The translations under genes were made by a program, and so were the position numbers. Below, in pieces: positions 50,691 through 60,912 of a DNA stretch of 64,000 bases; positions within the stretch are counted from its first letter, which is position 1, and the number at the start of each line of letters is the position of its first letter. The stretch is from NCBI GenBank assembly GCA_050084985.1, contig JBITNC010000001.1:175398001-175462000 (forward strand). Direction: 5' to 3'. The notes under the pieces are model-generated. The model saw only the letters and a program-made list of their open reading frames with translations. It was not told the DNA's origin and searched no databases. The stretch is from Nageia nagi. Taxonomy: Eukaryota; Pinophyta.

Positions 50691-50995
50691 CATGAAACTC
50701 AAAGCAATATTCTCCTAGATATAACATTCATCAAACACCTATGATGCACCCATGATACTTAGATAAGCTAATTTTTTGGGTAAAGGAATGCGGGTGATCC
50801 TTTCCTGTAGACTTAGAATGCCTGTGGCCTTAACCTAAGACCGTGGGCAGTCCTTTTCTTGAGAATTCATCGAAAACCATGAAGATCAGGTCCCTGCAAA
50901 TCACCTTTGGATTCCAAATTGATACCTAGTTGCTCATCCACATATACCAAATGCTCAAATCAAAATTCATCTTGAAATATATGCCCTAAATTTTC

Positions 50996-51002
50996 TATAA
51001 AA
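50996..51002 (+). promoter_or_regulatory. Possible antisense core promoter in element 4
   Basis: TATAAAA within CTATAAAAGGGGCCCC, antisense to gag. About 100 bp downstream lie CTATTACTAG then GTAATATT, a possible donor site. From here to 51896 there is no recognised protein; at 51640 GAGGATCGTAGGTGGTC echoes the LTR hairpin segment. Confidence 0.35.
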
Positions 51003-51896
51003 GGGGCCCCACCCTTCCTCATTTGATCACCCTATCATTTTCATAACTGAGAGTATCCTAGAGCTTGAGAGACTGAGTCAGAGAGGTTTAGCTGGTGATT
51101 TTGTCGCTATTACTAGGTAATATTTCTTGTACTACCATGCTACACACTATGGCCCTACCAATCACACACCAAAATGGACACAGAGTTGCATTAGTAGTTG
51201 ATTCTCCTACTAGTCATCAGGTACATTGCATCTCTTACCTTTTCTTGCTATATTTTTACCTACTTTCATATTTTAGCTACCTATATATTGGTTTTCCAAA
51301 TTGCCCCTAGGGTTTTCCTGTTAAATACCCTAGTCCTTCATTTTTCCCTTTGCATTTTATTTTTTTTTCAAATTTTTGGTATAATGGCTGTACTATGCTC
51401 ATCTGTATGAACCTGTACCCTAAATTTTGTCAACCTTTGTGCACCAAGAAGCCTGATATACATAAGATAATATTGATCACTGTATATGAGATAAAATTGA
51501 GCACCATGCCAAGAGGCCTATAGAATGATTTAAGAACTGATATCTGCCCCAGAGATATGCAAAATAGTGACCCAAGAGTAGGAACTCCATACTGAGGGGG
51601 ATCCAGTGACCTTTGTTCCAACAAAAATAAATCATAAAAGAGGATCGTAGGTGGTCTTCACTGATAGCTATGGAGCATTGGCGCTCCTCTTTTTACATAA
51701 AAATAGATCCCCATTTCCTCTGCCATAATGTTGGTTAGCGTGTCTACCCTAATGTTAGTTTTGTTAGTATTAGTATGATCATGGGTGCTCACCAAATGAT
51801 ATTTTCGAAGGGTAACTCACCCCCGCTAGTGCTAGCTTCATGTTGATTTTTACACCATGGTGCCCCAGTGATAGTAGGGCTCTTTGTTGTATTTTC

Positions 51897-53096
51897 CTAT
51901 GCATACATTACTCTTGTGTTATGTTTGGGCATGGGGTTTTTGTAGATTCCCAAGTTTTTATTATTTGCATGCATAGGAGCTTTCCCTTTTATGTTAGGTT
52001 TTTCAAATGAGATTACCTTTCTATCTACCAGATCTTGGATGATATCTCTAAATTTTTTACATTCACATGTTTTATGGCCATGAACTCTATGGTATTGGCA
52101 AAATCCTCCTGTAGTTTTAGTGGCTTGTTGGTTTATGGGTGGAAATTGAATTAGACCCTTCTTCACCAATAATTGCAACAACTCATTATGATCTTCTGTG
52201 ATTTTAGTGTATACTCGGGGAGTCTGAGGTTTGCTTGATTTTTGTTTGTGTTTTTCTTGTGTGATTATGTTGATTGTTGAAGTTTCCCTTTCTTCTTTTC
52301 TAAGCTTCCACAAACCAATTTTCATCATGTGTTGCTCTTTTCGAATCATGGAATCGATCATTTTAGAGAGGGGTTGGTCTAGATAGTTAAGAAATTCAAG
52401 CACCATCTCATCTCTAATGGAGTTTATCAACATGTGTTTTAGTTCTTTCTCATTCAAGTTTATGAATTTTGCAATTTTCTTCCATTCGGCTACAAACTTG
52501 CTAAATGGTTGATTTTCTTTCTGTTTCATTTTGGCAAGATCTATAATGAGTGGTTTTCTCTTTATGTTATATTGATATTGATCTATGAATTTGCATTTTA
52601 GTTGCTCATAACTCTTGATGCTTTGATTTTCAAGTCCATAGAACCAGTTGGATGCTTCTTTCCCTAGGCTAAGTGAAAAAAGTCTAGCTAACATATCAGA
52701 ATCATGTTGATGTCTATAAGCTGCTTCTTCAAAGATTGCAATATGCATTCTTGGATAACTCCTACCATTATATTTATCAAAATCTATGTATTTCCCTTCC
52801 CAAATTTTACTTCTTATTCTTGAACAAAGAGGGTGACTTTCTTCTAGTTTTTCATTCTCCTTTGCTTCATTTAAATGTATTAGCCTTTTCAATTGTTCAG
52901 CCATGTTTACTAATTGAGCTCTCATTTTATCTGATTTTTCTTTTTCAATTTGTGAGTTTGGATTATCTTCGGGTTGCTTATTTATGAAATCAAGATTTTC
53001 AGGTTCTTCCTCACTTTCATAATCAAGTATTCGAGGAGTAAATCTTCCTATTTGTTCTCTCCATTCGTGAATCAGTTGATTTTCTAGTCCTCCCAT
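51897..53096 (-). CDS. gag: gag protein of element 4, 399 codons, intact
   Basis: The only long intact gag in the window. Residues 50-85 are Glu/Lys-rich and probably helical. Residues about 104-235 are the gag core (YNGRSYPRMHIAIFEEAAY, MLARLFSLSLGKEASNWFYG, FIDQYQYNIKRKPLI). Residues 333-346 form the knuckle CQYHRVHGHKTCEC, a variant with a spare Cys and two spare His. The C-terminus contains NLGIYKNPMPKH, the phrase that in element 1 leads on to protease; here a TAG ends the frame eight residues later. The ATG at 53096 follows stops in the same frame, so the original start was probably further upstream (see 53097-54026). It would build particles but has no enzyme. Confidence 0.85.
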   Translation of the reverse strand: MGGLENQLIHEWREQIGRFTPRILDYESEEEPENLDFINKQPEDNPNSQIEKEKSDKMRAQLVNMAEQLKRLIHLNEAKENEKLEESHPLCSRIRSKIWEGKYIDFDKYNGRSYPRMHIAIFEEAAYRHQHDSDMLARLFSLSLGKEASNWFYGLENQSIKSYEQLKCKFIDQYQYNIKRKPLIIDLAKMKQKENQPFSKFVAEWKKIAKFINLNEKELKHMLINSIRDEMVLEFLNYLDQPLSKMIDSMIRKEQHMMKIGLWKLRKEERETSTINIITQEKHKQKSSKPQTPRVYTKITEDHNELLQLLVKKGLIQFPPINQQATKTTGGFCQYHRVHGHKTCECKKFRDIIQDLVDRKVISFEKPNIKGKAPMHANNKNLGIYKNPMPKHNTRVMYA

Positions 53097-54026
53097 GATG
53101 ACCTATCTTACACTCAATTGAGCTTTCTAGTAAGATTTTGTATTTGTTATTTTCTTTACCTCTATTTCTTTGATTTTCTTTTCTTTATCTGACTAGAAAG
53201 GGTAAGCATTAAGAAGTTTTTATGCAACGGGGTCTGTTTCAAGTTCTATTTCTAACTCACTATCAGACTCATCATCAAACTCAATTATTTCATCATCTTT
53301 TTCTTCTAATGTTATTGGTTTATGATATGCAAATGCCAAAGATGATGAAGAGGGTTCACAAAAATTTTGTTTAACTATCTCAAGGGTAAAAGAGTTTTGA
53401 TCATGATGGAGCATACAAAAGTTTATATGACTTTCCATGGTATAAACGGGCTACGAGCAGTCCATTTCCATAGGGTTTAGATCGCAAGCGGTCCTATTAT
53501 GATCGATTATGATGCTTGAAACAAAGATTGGTTCACCAAGAAATGTTCTAAAGGAAAATCTGAGACCCTTCCTAGTTAAAAATTCATAGATTTTATGCAA
53601 TGAATAAACTATGGTAGGATCTTCGGAGAACTTGTAGAATGCCCCAGAATGCTCTATGAATTTTTGTATCAACCTTAGTTTATTTTTAGTGAGGTTCATA
53701 TCATTAGATTTTACCAAGCGATAAGGGACCAACTGTGATTTGTTTTCCAAAGATGGAACTAGATTTTCTAAGATTCCTCCTCCAAGGGTTTCATTATCCA
53801 AGCTATCATTATCTTCGGAATCACCATGATAGGATTCCTCATCTAGAAGTTTATCTTTGATAATCCTAGGAGCACTTTCTTTGTTTATTCTAGCACTTTT
53901 CCTAGTTGGCTCCATTCCTTTCCATGTTTTTCTTTTTCTTTTATTTTGTTCAGGCAATGATTGAACTAATGAAGGATAATCTGACAATTCATTTATATCT
54001 CTACCCATTGTTGAATCAAAAAGCAT
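53097..54026 (-). pseudogene. N-terminal extension of element 4 gag frame
   Basis: Two open stretches (54026-53451, 191 codons; 53438-53220, 72 codons) are in the same frame as gag, separated by TAG at 53451 and by TAA and TAG codons between 53220 and 53097. The first begins MLFDSTMGRDINEL just past the PBS and carries a basic patch (NKRKRKTWKG) and LRLIQKFIEHSGAFYKFSED. The second ends in an acidic run (EFDDESDSELEIELETD). No domain recognised. I infer one polyprotein of about 710 codons before the stops. Confidence 0.6.
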
Positions 54027-54030
54027 GTTT

Positions 54031-54046
54031 CACGTCGGGTTCACCA
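54031..54046 (-). other. Primer binding site of element 4
   Basis: TGGTGAACCCGACGTG two bases after the LTR end. The long frame leading to gag starts only about 5 bp further on. The tRNA is not assigned. Confidence 0.8.
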
Positions 54047-54048
54047 AA

Positions 54049-54881
54049 TGTTTACAAATAAAATTGAGCGTGCAAATAAATAAATAGGCAAATATCTACA
54101 AACTCAATATTATCTATATTTAAGCTATGGATAGCAATTTATTCTAGATAACAATAGACAACATAACCAATTCAAAAGTGTAATTGAACTAACCAAGACT
54201 GTAATTTGTGTACTTACCTCACAAAATGTACCTAACAATGAAAGATGCAGATATTGGCGATGTACTGATGATGAGCTACCTTTCCAACAACATCATGACC
54301 TGCAAGGATGCAAAAAGAGGACCGCAGGTAGTCCGTTTCAATGATATAAGAGCATCGACAGTGTTCTTCCGTTCACAAAGGAGCATCGGTGGCCTTCATT
54401 TGATATTTTTGACCTCTCGATTAAGTCCAAAACTTCAATGTAGATGTCTCAGATGGTAGTATGATATCAGAATAGATCGTAGATGTCAGGATAGCTCATG
54501 TAAGGAAGCACACAAACCACAGCCTTGTAGGCAGTACCAAGAGATACCTTAAGGGGTAGCCACTTACAAGACCGTACTCAAGATCATGTGTATCCTTGTT
54601 ATTGTGGACTTACTATTAGATCCCTTATTTATATAGATAATAGATAATACCACCCATGGGTCGGCATGCATCTACATAAATAAGGCTAATTCACAAGATT
54701 CAAGATAAACACACCAATAAACAAGATAATCCATGCAATATTCAAGATAATCATTATAAAATTCATATTCAAGACAAACATTGACATTATTACTTTAATA
54801 CATTCAAGACATATATTTAGGCCAAGCATATTTCATTAATTTATTGATTTAAAAACATAAATTCATTTTTATGTGTTAACA
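54049..54881 (-). repeat. 5' LTR of element 4
   Basis: 833 bp, minus strand TGTTAACACATAAAAATG...ATTTGTAAACA. A TATA box (TATATAAATAA) lies at 54635-54625. Aligned to the 3' copy I count about 44 differences, nearly all transitions. Confidence 0.92.
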
Positions 54882-54886
54882 GTAAT

Positions 54887-55290
54887 GATTGCAGTTAACA
54901 AATAATTCATTTATCCTTTTGTTGTTATTTATTTAAATGATATTATTGTATATAGTAAAACTTAGGAATACCACTTAATATATCTTAAAAAAGTATTCCA
55001 AACTTTATAAAAAGAAAAATTACTATTAAATATTAGTAAGTATGAATTTGGTAAATAATCTTTAGTTTACCTACTATACATTATTTGTGAAGGAAAACTT
55101 AGTATTAATCCTAAGAAAGTTAAGTCATTATGGAGTGGCCAAGACCAAGCATTGTAATTGAAATAAGAAGTTTCTTAGGAGTTGTTCAATACCTTAATTA
55201 AAATAAATAGAGCTTTAGGGGTGGAAAATTTGAGGTTTTTTTTAGGTAATAATTATAAACCATATCACTTTTAGGTTTTAGCGGTGTCCT
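54887..55290 (+). pseudogene. reverse transcriptase of host gypsy element, C-terminal part
   Basis: Continues in frame after element 4: MIAVNK, then FVVIYLNDIIVYSKT, the RT active-site box with YLND for YLDD. Then YLKKVFQTL, KEKLLLNISKYEFGK and KLSINPKKVKSLW, the RT thumb. SFLGVVQYLN-type text appears near 55180 in a shifted frame. Stops fit Gln, Trp or Arg codons. Beyond about 55290 no RNase H or integrase is recognisable, so the host is probably truncated there. Confidence 0.8.
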
Positions 55291-56400
55291 TAATGTGAAA
55301 ATTATAAATAGCCATTATAAATCATAAGAAGATAAGTTAAAACCACCTTTCAATTTCAACCACAAAACAAAACAACATGCACATAGAACTTATGTGGGTA
55401 ACTTGGAATGTTCTCAAGCATTTGAGTTTTCCAAGTTTATCAATGAAGAAGGGTAGATGAGAGAAAAGGTTAGAATGCTCATTTCACATTGTTTTAGAGG
55501 CAACAGGGTAGAGGAGAGGGAATATGAGATGAGGTGAGTAGAGGCATTGGTAGGTATTATTCCATATTTTTACATATAATTATTGGATGTTTTTACTAAT
55601 CCCAAATATTATGCTAGGTGGAAACTAAGCTAACACTCACACCCAACAATGTATAATACATAATATAATAATAATGAAGTAAAGATGACAACAATAATCT
55701 AAAGTGTATAATAGATGTGGATAAATGAAAATGCAAATACTTAAATAATAATCAATCATATTGAGAAAGATATTTAGAAAGATAAATACCTATCACTTTA
55801 CCTAGGCAATATGCAAATCAAAATTTCTCGATAGTATAGATCTTAGAATATGAAATTTTTAAATAAGATAAAATAAAATGACCTATATCCATGCTAGTGT
55901 CCATGCCCATGCTAGGGATGGTATACACTTTCAAGGGAATATATGTGCCAATATCCATGTAACTTAAAATTCACAACCAAGATCTAATAGTAGTATAAAA
56001 ATTAATAAGCCTAATCTAACAAATAATGGTGAATAACAAAATGAAAAATATTATATGTTAGTCATATCTCAATATCAATATATAAGGATATGATAACCTT
56101 CTCATGTATATCAATCCTCTATTAATAGGCAAGAGACCACCCAAAATGCATTCCTAGAAGTAAGCATTGACTCCTAGATACCTTGGAAAAGAAGAGGATA
56201 AATTACATGAGAAGATGTTTATAACAATCCATCATAAGATATAACACATAATTATCTAATATAAATTTGAAATTAATAATTACACCTAAGGGTGAACAAA
56301 ATTAAGTCTCAACAATAATCTTGTCAAATAATTATTTTTCCTTATATTTTTTTTTCATTTTACAAAATAGAGTTTAACACTTGAAAATTATGTTTGGAAT
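55290..56400. other. No gene recognised
   Basis: A/T-rich sequence between the end of the host RT and the PPR debris. No family recognised on either strand, and no LTR ends seen. Confidence 0.4.
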
Positions 56401-56414
56401 AAAATATCTATGAT

Positions 56415-56960
56415 ATTTTTCAAAAAATATATTTTGTGCATATCCTATAATCATTACAGATCATGAAACTATGGTTACATCATACATCTTGTCAATCAAT
56501 TCCCAAGTCTTGTATATTATTCCACATTTTGTGATCATGTATTAAGGCCTTTTTAGAAAGCACATTTTGTGCATATTTTAAAATCATTATAGACCATGAA
56601 ACCATGTTTGCATCATGAATCTTGTCAAATAATTCTTGGGCCTTATGTATTCATCCACATTTTGTATACATGTCTTAGGGTATTTAAAAAAAAAAAACTA
56701 ATTTTATATGTATCCTAGATAATAATTATGGATTGTGAAACTATGTTTGCATCATGAATATTATCAAAAACATATTGGCCCTTATATATTCTTGAACATT
56801 TTGCATACATGGATTAGGGCCTTTTAAAAAAAACCCATTTTATGCATATCATGCAATCATTATAGACTATGAAACTATGTTTGCATTATACATCTTGTTA
56901 AAAAACTACCAAGCCTTGTATATTCTTCCATATTTTATGTACATGTATATTAGGAAATTC
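56415..56960 (-). pseudogene. Four shortened PPR modules in tandem
   Basis: Units of 132-139 bp (marker positions about 56475, 56607, 56746, 56880). Minus-strand readings include MYTKCG, a stop, IHKAQELFDKIHDANMVSW, SIMILKYAQN and YAKCSRIYKGQYVFDNIHDA. Each unit joins a GYAQN...KAL end directly to a MY-KCG start, so about 55 residues usual between them are missing in every copy. They lie 3' of the C-terminal fragments, the reverse of normal gene order. Confidence 0.65.
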
Positions 56961-57013
56961 AAAACTTCAACATTCTAGTTACAAGTACCAAATAGACACA
57001 TCCATATACCTAG

Positions 57014-57283
57014 TTAAGGTTTTATTGGTATTTTGGTAATGAAGTTCAAAGCTCCATTAATATATCCTACATGGTTAAGAAGGTCAAAAATGCATATATA
57101 ATTATTTATCCTAGGAATAATGCTATAAGATTCATTCATGCTATTAAACTTTTTACATGTAAGAAAAAATATAAATATTATGTTGTAAGGTTTGTTCCGA
57201 CAACTCAAATGTAAATACCAACATTTTACTATGTTATTAGAGAAGTAATTCTTTATTGTAAACCTCCACATCACAAAACACAT
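57014..57283 (-). pseudogene. Second PPR C-terminal fragment
   Basis: Reads CKKFNSMNESYSIIPRINN, then YICIFDLLNHVGYINGALNF and ITKIPIKP, a diverged repeat of the E-proximal block at 57360-57647. It is a separate duplicate, with unrelated text at its start. Confidence 0.7.
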
Positions 57284-57359
57284 GTATTATATTTGGAATA
57301 TACTAAGTTTCCTTCATATTACTCAACTCTAGTTTTTCATATATCTCCTATCTTTATAA

Positions 57360-57780
57360 CTATGATATTTCCCCTATAAGAAAAATATGTATCCTTTCTT
57401 CAACTTCAATCCAACTATATCCATGTGTATTCTTGATAATGAAGTTCAAATATTCCTCAAGATAGCCTACATGATCAATAAGGTCAACAATGCATGTATA
57501 ATTATTCATCCTTAGCAAAATAAAATAAAATTCACTCATTGTATTAAAGTTTTTACAATCCTCATCCACTAGACTTGCATGGCTACATACAAGTAGAAAA
57601 CATATAAAGGTTATGCTATTAGGGTTGATTACCAAGTGCTTCATCATATCAAAGAATTTTAGGGCATCCTTATTGTATACAAGATGGCCTAAACTATGGT
57701 TTACAATTCAGGTATAATTATTCATCCCATTCATATGATAGTAATTATTTATTATGCAAAAGGTCTACACTTAGTTTAGA
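57360..57780 (-). pseudogene. PPR (PLS/E class) gene fragment, C-terminal part
   Basis: 57647-57360 reads MMKHLVINPNSITFICFLLV, then CSHASLVDEDCKNFNTMSEF, YTCIVDLIDHVGYLEEYLNF, YSWIEVEERIHIF, the last PPR motifs and E region of a plant organelle RNA-editing or processing PPR protein. Upstream, to 57780, KDALKFFDMM fits the preceding motif. It is cut off and has no partner exons. The only cell-derived gene debris I recognise. Confidence 0.75.
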
Positions 57781-57789
57781 ATAGAAAAA

Positions 57790-60590
57790 ACCTTGAAAAT
57801 ATTAGCAAAAAAGACACAATTATGGTTGAATATATGCTAAAGGATTATTTGTAGAAGATGCATAAGATGTAGGAGCATAATGTAGATGAAAAATATAAAG
57901 GATTCATTTACCATATTCTCTTGAAGTTTTTGCAACTTATTATGATTTTCTTCATAATATATTGATATCTTGATTATCATCATAGTGTTTATTACATATA
58001 AGGTCTATTAAAAGGTGTTTGGTTACATGATTTTAGGCATGAATATTAAAATAAGGTTGATCACATAAAATGAATAAATAATTTCCATTTTCAAACCAAT
58101 ACTAATATCCATCTACATTGGTATAAGGTTCCATTGTGGGTATAATTATTCTTATCATGATATACATATTCCTACATAGCAAATTTTGAGCTTGTCAAAT
58201 TTTGCTATGTATGCATAGGTGTAGTACAAAAAGAAGAATTATTGTTCTATAATGTTCAATAAATTGAAGAATAAATCCCCAAACCTAACAATAAGTTGGG
58301 ATGAATTCTCAAATAGATTATATTTGGATTCTTTTATACCTACAATACGAATACAAGATCATGGTAATCATAGACTTTTCTAAAATAAATTATTTTTTAG
58401 AAACTATTGGAGTTAGTTTTATTTAAAATTTAAAATAATGGAATTAGTTTGTATTATATACAATGCAATGAATATATGCAAGATATTAATTTTCCATGTA
58501 GGGATTGGAAAGGATAATGAATTCTAAATTTTATAAAGGGCATACTTCTTAATAAGGGACCTTATTGTAGTAGTTGAAGGCATGGTGTTCAATGGTTACC
58601 CTAATTGAAAAGATACATCATGAACCTATGGGTGAATATTATTGTAAAATAAAAGAAAATATTATGGGATCCTTAATTTCCTAACCTATAACAAATGTTT
58701 TTTTTTTTATTATAACATGTAGTAGTATTGTAGAGCATATTTGAATCATTTAAGTATAATTATATAATTCTTGATCATATGGTTATTATTTTTAACTATT
58801 ATCATATTATTCAACCTAAAATTCTATTAAATGATGCTTATTGATTAGAAAAGTGTAACTCTGCATTGTGAGGATACCTCATTGACCAAGGAATTGGATG
58901 GGTACTAAGTTCCCAACCTCCATATTATAATGTTGACTTTTGCTCCAACTAAGCATGGAGAGCCCTACATAATGGTAGGAATAACCATATATTTTAAAGG
59001 TCAAAAGTTGTAGGAAAGAAATGAAATGTGGAAAATAAAAGCATATGGTGTGTGAAAAGAAATGAGAAATGACCTTGAGGCCTAGGAATGTAATAATCCA
59101 CATATGCTAAGCTATAGGTAATGAGAAGTAAAATCCTTTAGAAAGTGATCTAGATGCAATTTACAAGTTCATACAGATAATTCAGCCAAAATAAAAGAGA
59201 AACAACAATAGCCTCAACATAGGAAAGGTAAAAATGCTTGAAATCAACTCACAACCAGCCAAAGAAATCCATTATTTAGAGAGTAAACATATAGAGATGC
59301 AATTCTATGAGAGAATTTCCTTAAAAATATTTTGCTCAAGGTTAATTCCATTTTTCATAAGCTAATTTACAGCTATACACACAACCATGTTAAAATATAA
59401 TAGACTAAAAGCCTCCAAAAGATTGTAGAAAAAAATCAAATTATCCATCAACATAATTACAAATATAGAGAAAGGGTACAAAATGCTTAGGAAGGACCAT
59501 TAAAAAATTATTATTCTCTAATTTATATAAAATGATACAACTTATTTAGAATATAAAATAATTATTATGTCCTATCTACTTTTACAGGAGGAAAGTCTAA
59601 TTCGTAACTGTACTATCTCTACTGCATCTAATCCTACTAGTAGAATTAAATTACAAAGTACAACACCAACTCTTTGGTGGATATGTACAATATTAAGCTT
59701 TGAGGTATTATAAATCTCATATTAGTGATCAATTTTAGATTTTTTTAATCAATTATTACAATGGAAAAGGAGGACCATACTTGATTCAATATTGCAATCG
59801 ATGAATGAGGAAGGAAGGCCATGTTTCATCATTAATTCTTTGACTTACTTTGTACATGATGCTCATAGATTCTTGGTCCCCATTATCAATGTTGAAATTT
59901 TTTGCAATACATATGACTATGTATATTGCAACATTAATATTTTATTTAATACCAAGTCTTCTTCTAGATCCATTCATTAATGCTTATCAACCATCAATGC
60001 CACATGGCATGATATCATAGGTTATAGGGTATTATATTTCAAAATTGAAAATCCCAAGGTGTAGTATGAACTTTATTGTATCACTCAATGTTTCCTACTA
60101 CCTGCATTGATATTATCATGGAACAAATGTAGGTCCCAAGTGAAGAAAAATTATTTTCCTTTGGTTTCTATAGCTATCACTTGGTGTTTAGAACCAAGGA
60201 TGATATCATACTTCAAAATCCATAGGGCCTAGTGAAAAATATAACAATAACTACTTTCAATTAGCCTTGCTATCAATTGATATTTAGAATAGCTCAAGAT
60301 GATGTCAATAACTTCAAACTCCTAGTTCCTAAGAAGATAATGGAATAAACAACTCACTTATTACCTAGAGATAAGTAATACCTAAAAATATAATTTTCAA
60401 GGTCTAATAAAACTTGGATCCTACATAAGATCTCTTGTTCAAAATGAGATTCTTGTACCTACAAAATTTAATGGAATAAAATTGTAAGAGGCAATATATC
60501 AATAGTTGATGCCTTTCAACATCTAAATATTCATAGGGAATATAACAAAAATATTTATAATATAAGTTATTAATTATCATTTGCTACTCT
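57790..60590. other. No gene recognised
   Basis: A/T-rich, short open frames only (for example 59103-58879 minus, 59792-59980 plus) without family resemblance or conserved motifs. Confidence 0.4.
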
Positions 60591-60594
60591 CAGG

Positions 60595-60912
60595 TGTTGA
60601 TAAAAGACTAGGTTTGATGAGGAATAATAATATAAATAATAATAAAATACCTTTATAAGGTATCTAAGATAAAATAATTCTTTATACATATTTAGTTAAA
60701 CTCATTTAATGTTTACGATTATCTTGTAAAATCGTATCCTTAATACCATGTTCTCCAACCATGGTATTCATTAAGGTCATTGAATATTTATGGTTATCTT
60801 GTAAAATCATATCCTCAATACCATGTTTGCAAACCATGGTATTAGTTCTTATAAATGCCTATTTATAGGCTTATCTTTGTAATAAAATATATTCTATATT
60901 AATACTATAACA
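60595..60912 (+). repeat. Copia-type LTR with adjacent primer site
   Basis: 318 bp, TGTTGATAAAAGAC...ACTATAACA, followed by TTGGTATTAGATC (60913-60925), close to the initiator-Met primer site TTGGTATCAGAGC. A TATA box (TATAAAT) lies at 60850. Two copies of a 76-bp unit each contain a TACCATG...CCATGGTA inverted repeat (about 60745-60775 and 60818-60851). The second LTR was not seen, and 60926-62700 shows no recognised copia protein. Confidence 0.6.

Larger units (their letters stand above)
48299..54881 (-). mobile_element. Element 4: gag-only LTR retrotransposon
   Basis: Both LTRs (54049-54881 and 48299-49173), PBS, PPT and a perfect target duplication gtaat (48294-48298, 54882-54886) define a structurally complete 6.6-kb copy inserted in the host RT gene. 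The only recognisable protein is gag (51897-53096, with a longer stop-containing frame up to 54026). Protease, RT, RNase H and integrase are absent. The space between gag and the PPT holds tandem arrays. This is the architecture of TR-GAG type non-autonomous elements, which depend on enzymes supplied in trans. LTR divergence about 5%, mostly C/T and G/A. Confidence 0.9.
24786..55290 (+). mobile_element. Host Ty3/gypsy element, split by three insertions
   Basis: Plus-strand pieces of one gypsy element: gag 24786-25260, protease 25340-25691, pol linker 31816-32085, RT start 47817-48298 and RT active site onward 54887-55290. The gaps are exactly filled by three LTR elements, each flanked by a perfect 5-bp target duplication (ataac, ccatc, gtaat). 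With the inserts and one duplicate left out, the frame continues at the first junction (KDVI into TYYVY) and the third (RKV into MIAV), and at the second (REI-type text into HHEIQF) with one 1-bp shift soon after. Own LTRs were not found. It is the oldest layer of the nest. Confidence 0.85.

Noticed and set aside
52736-52987. 83-codon plus-strand frame
   Set aside because: Antisense shadow of the intact gag of element 4.
55390-55560. Purine-rich stretch after the host RT as possible RNase H or integrase
   Set aside because: None of the expected RNase H or integrase motifs (TDAS, HHCC, DNG) could be read in any frame.
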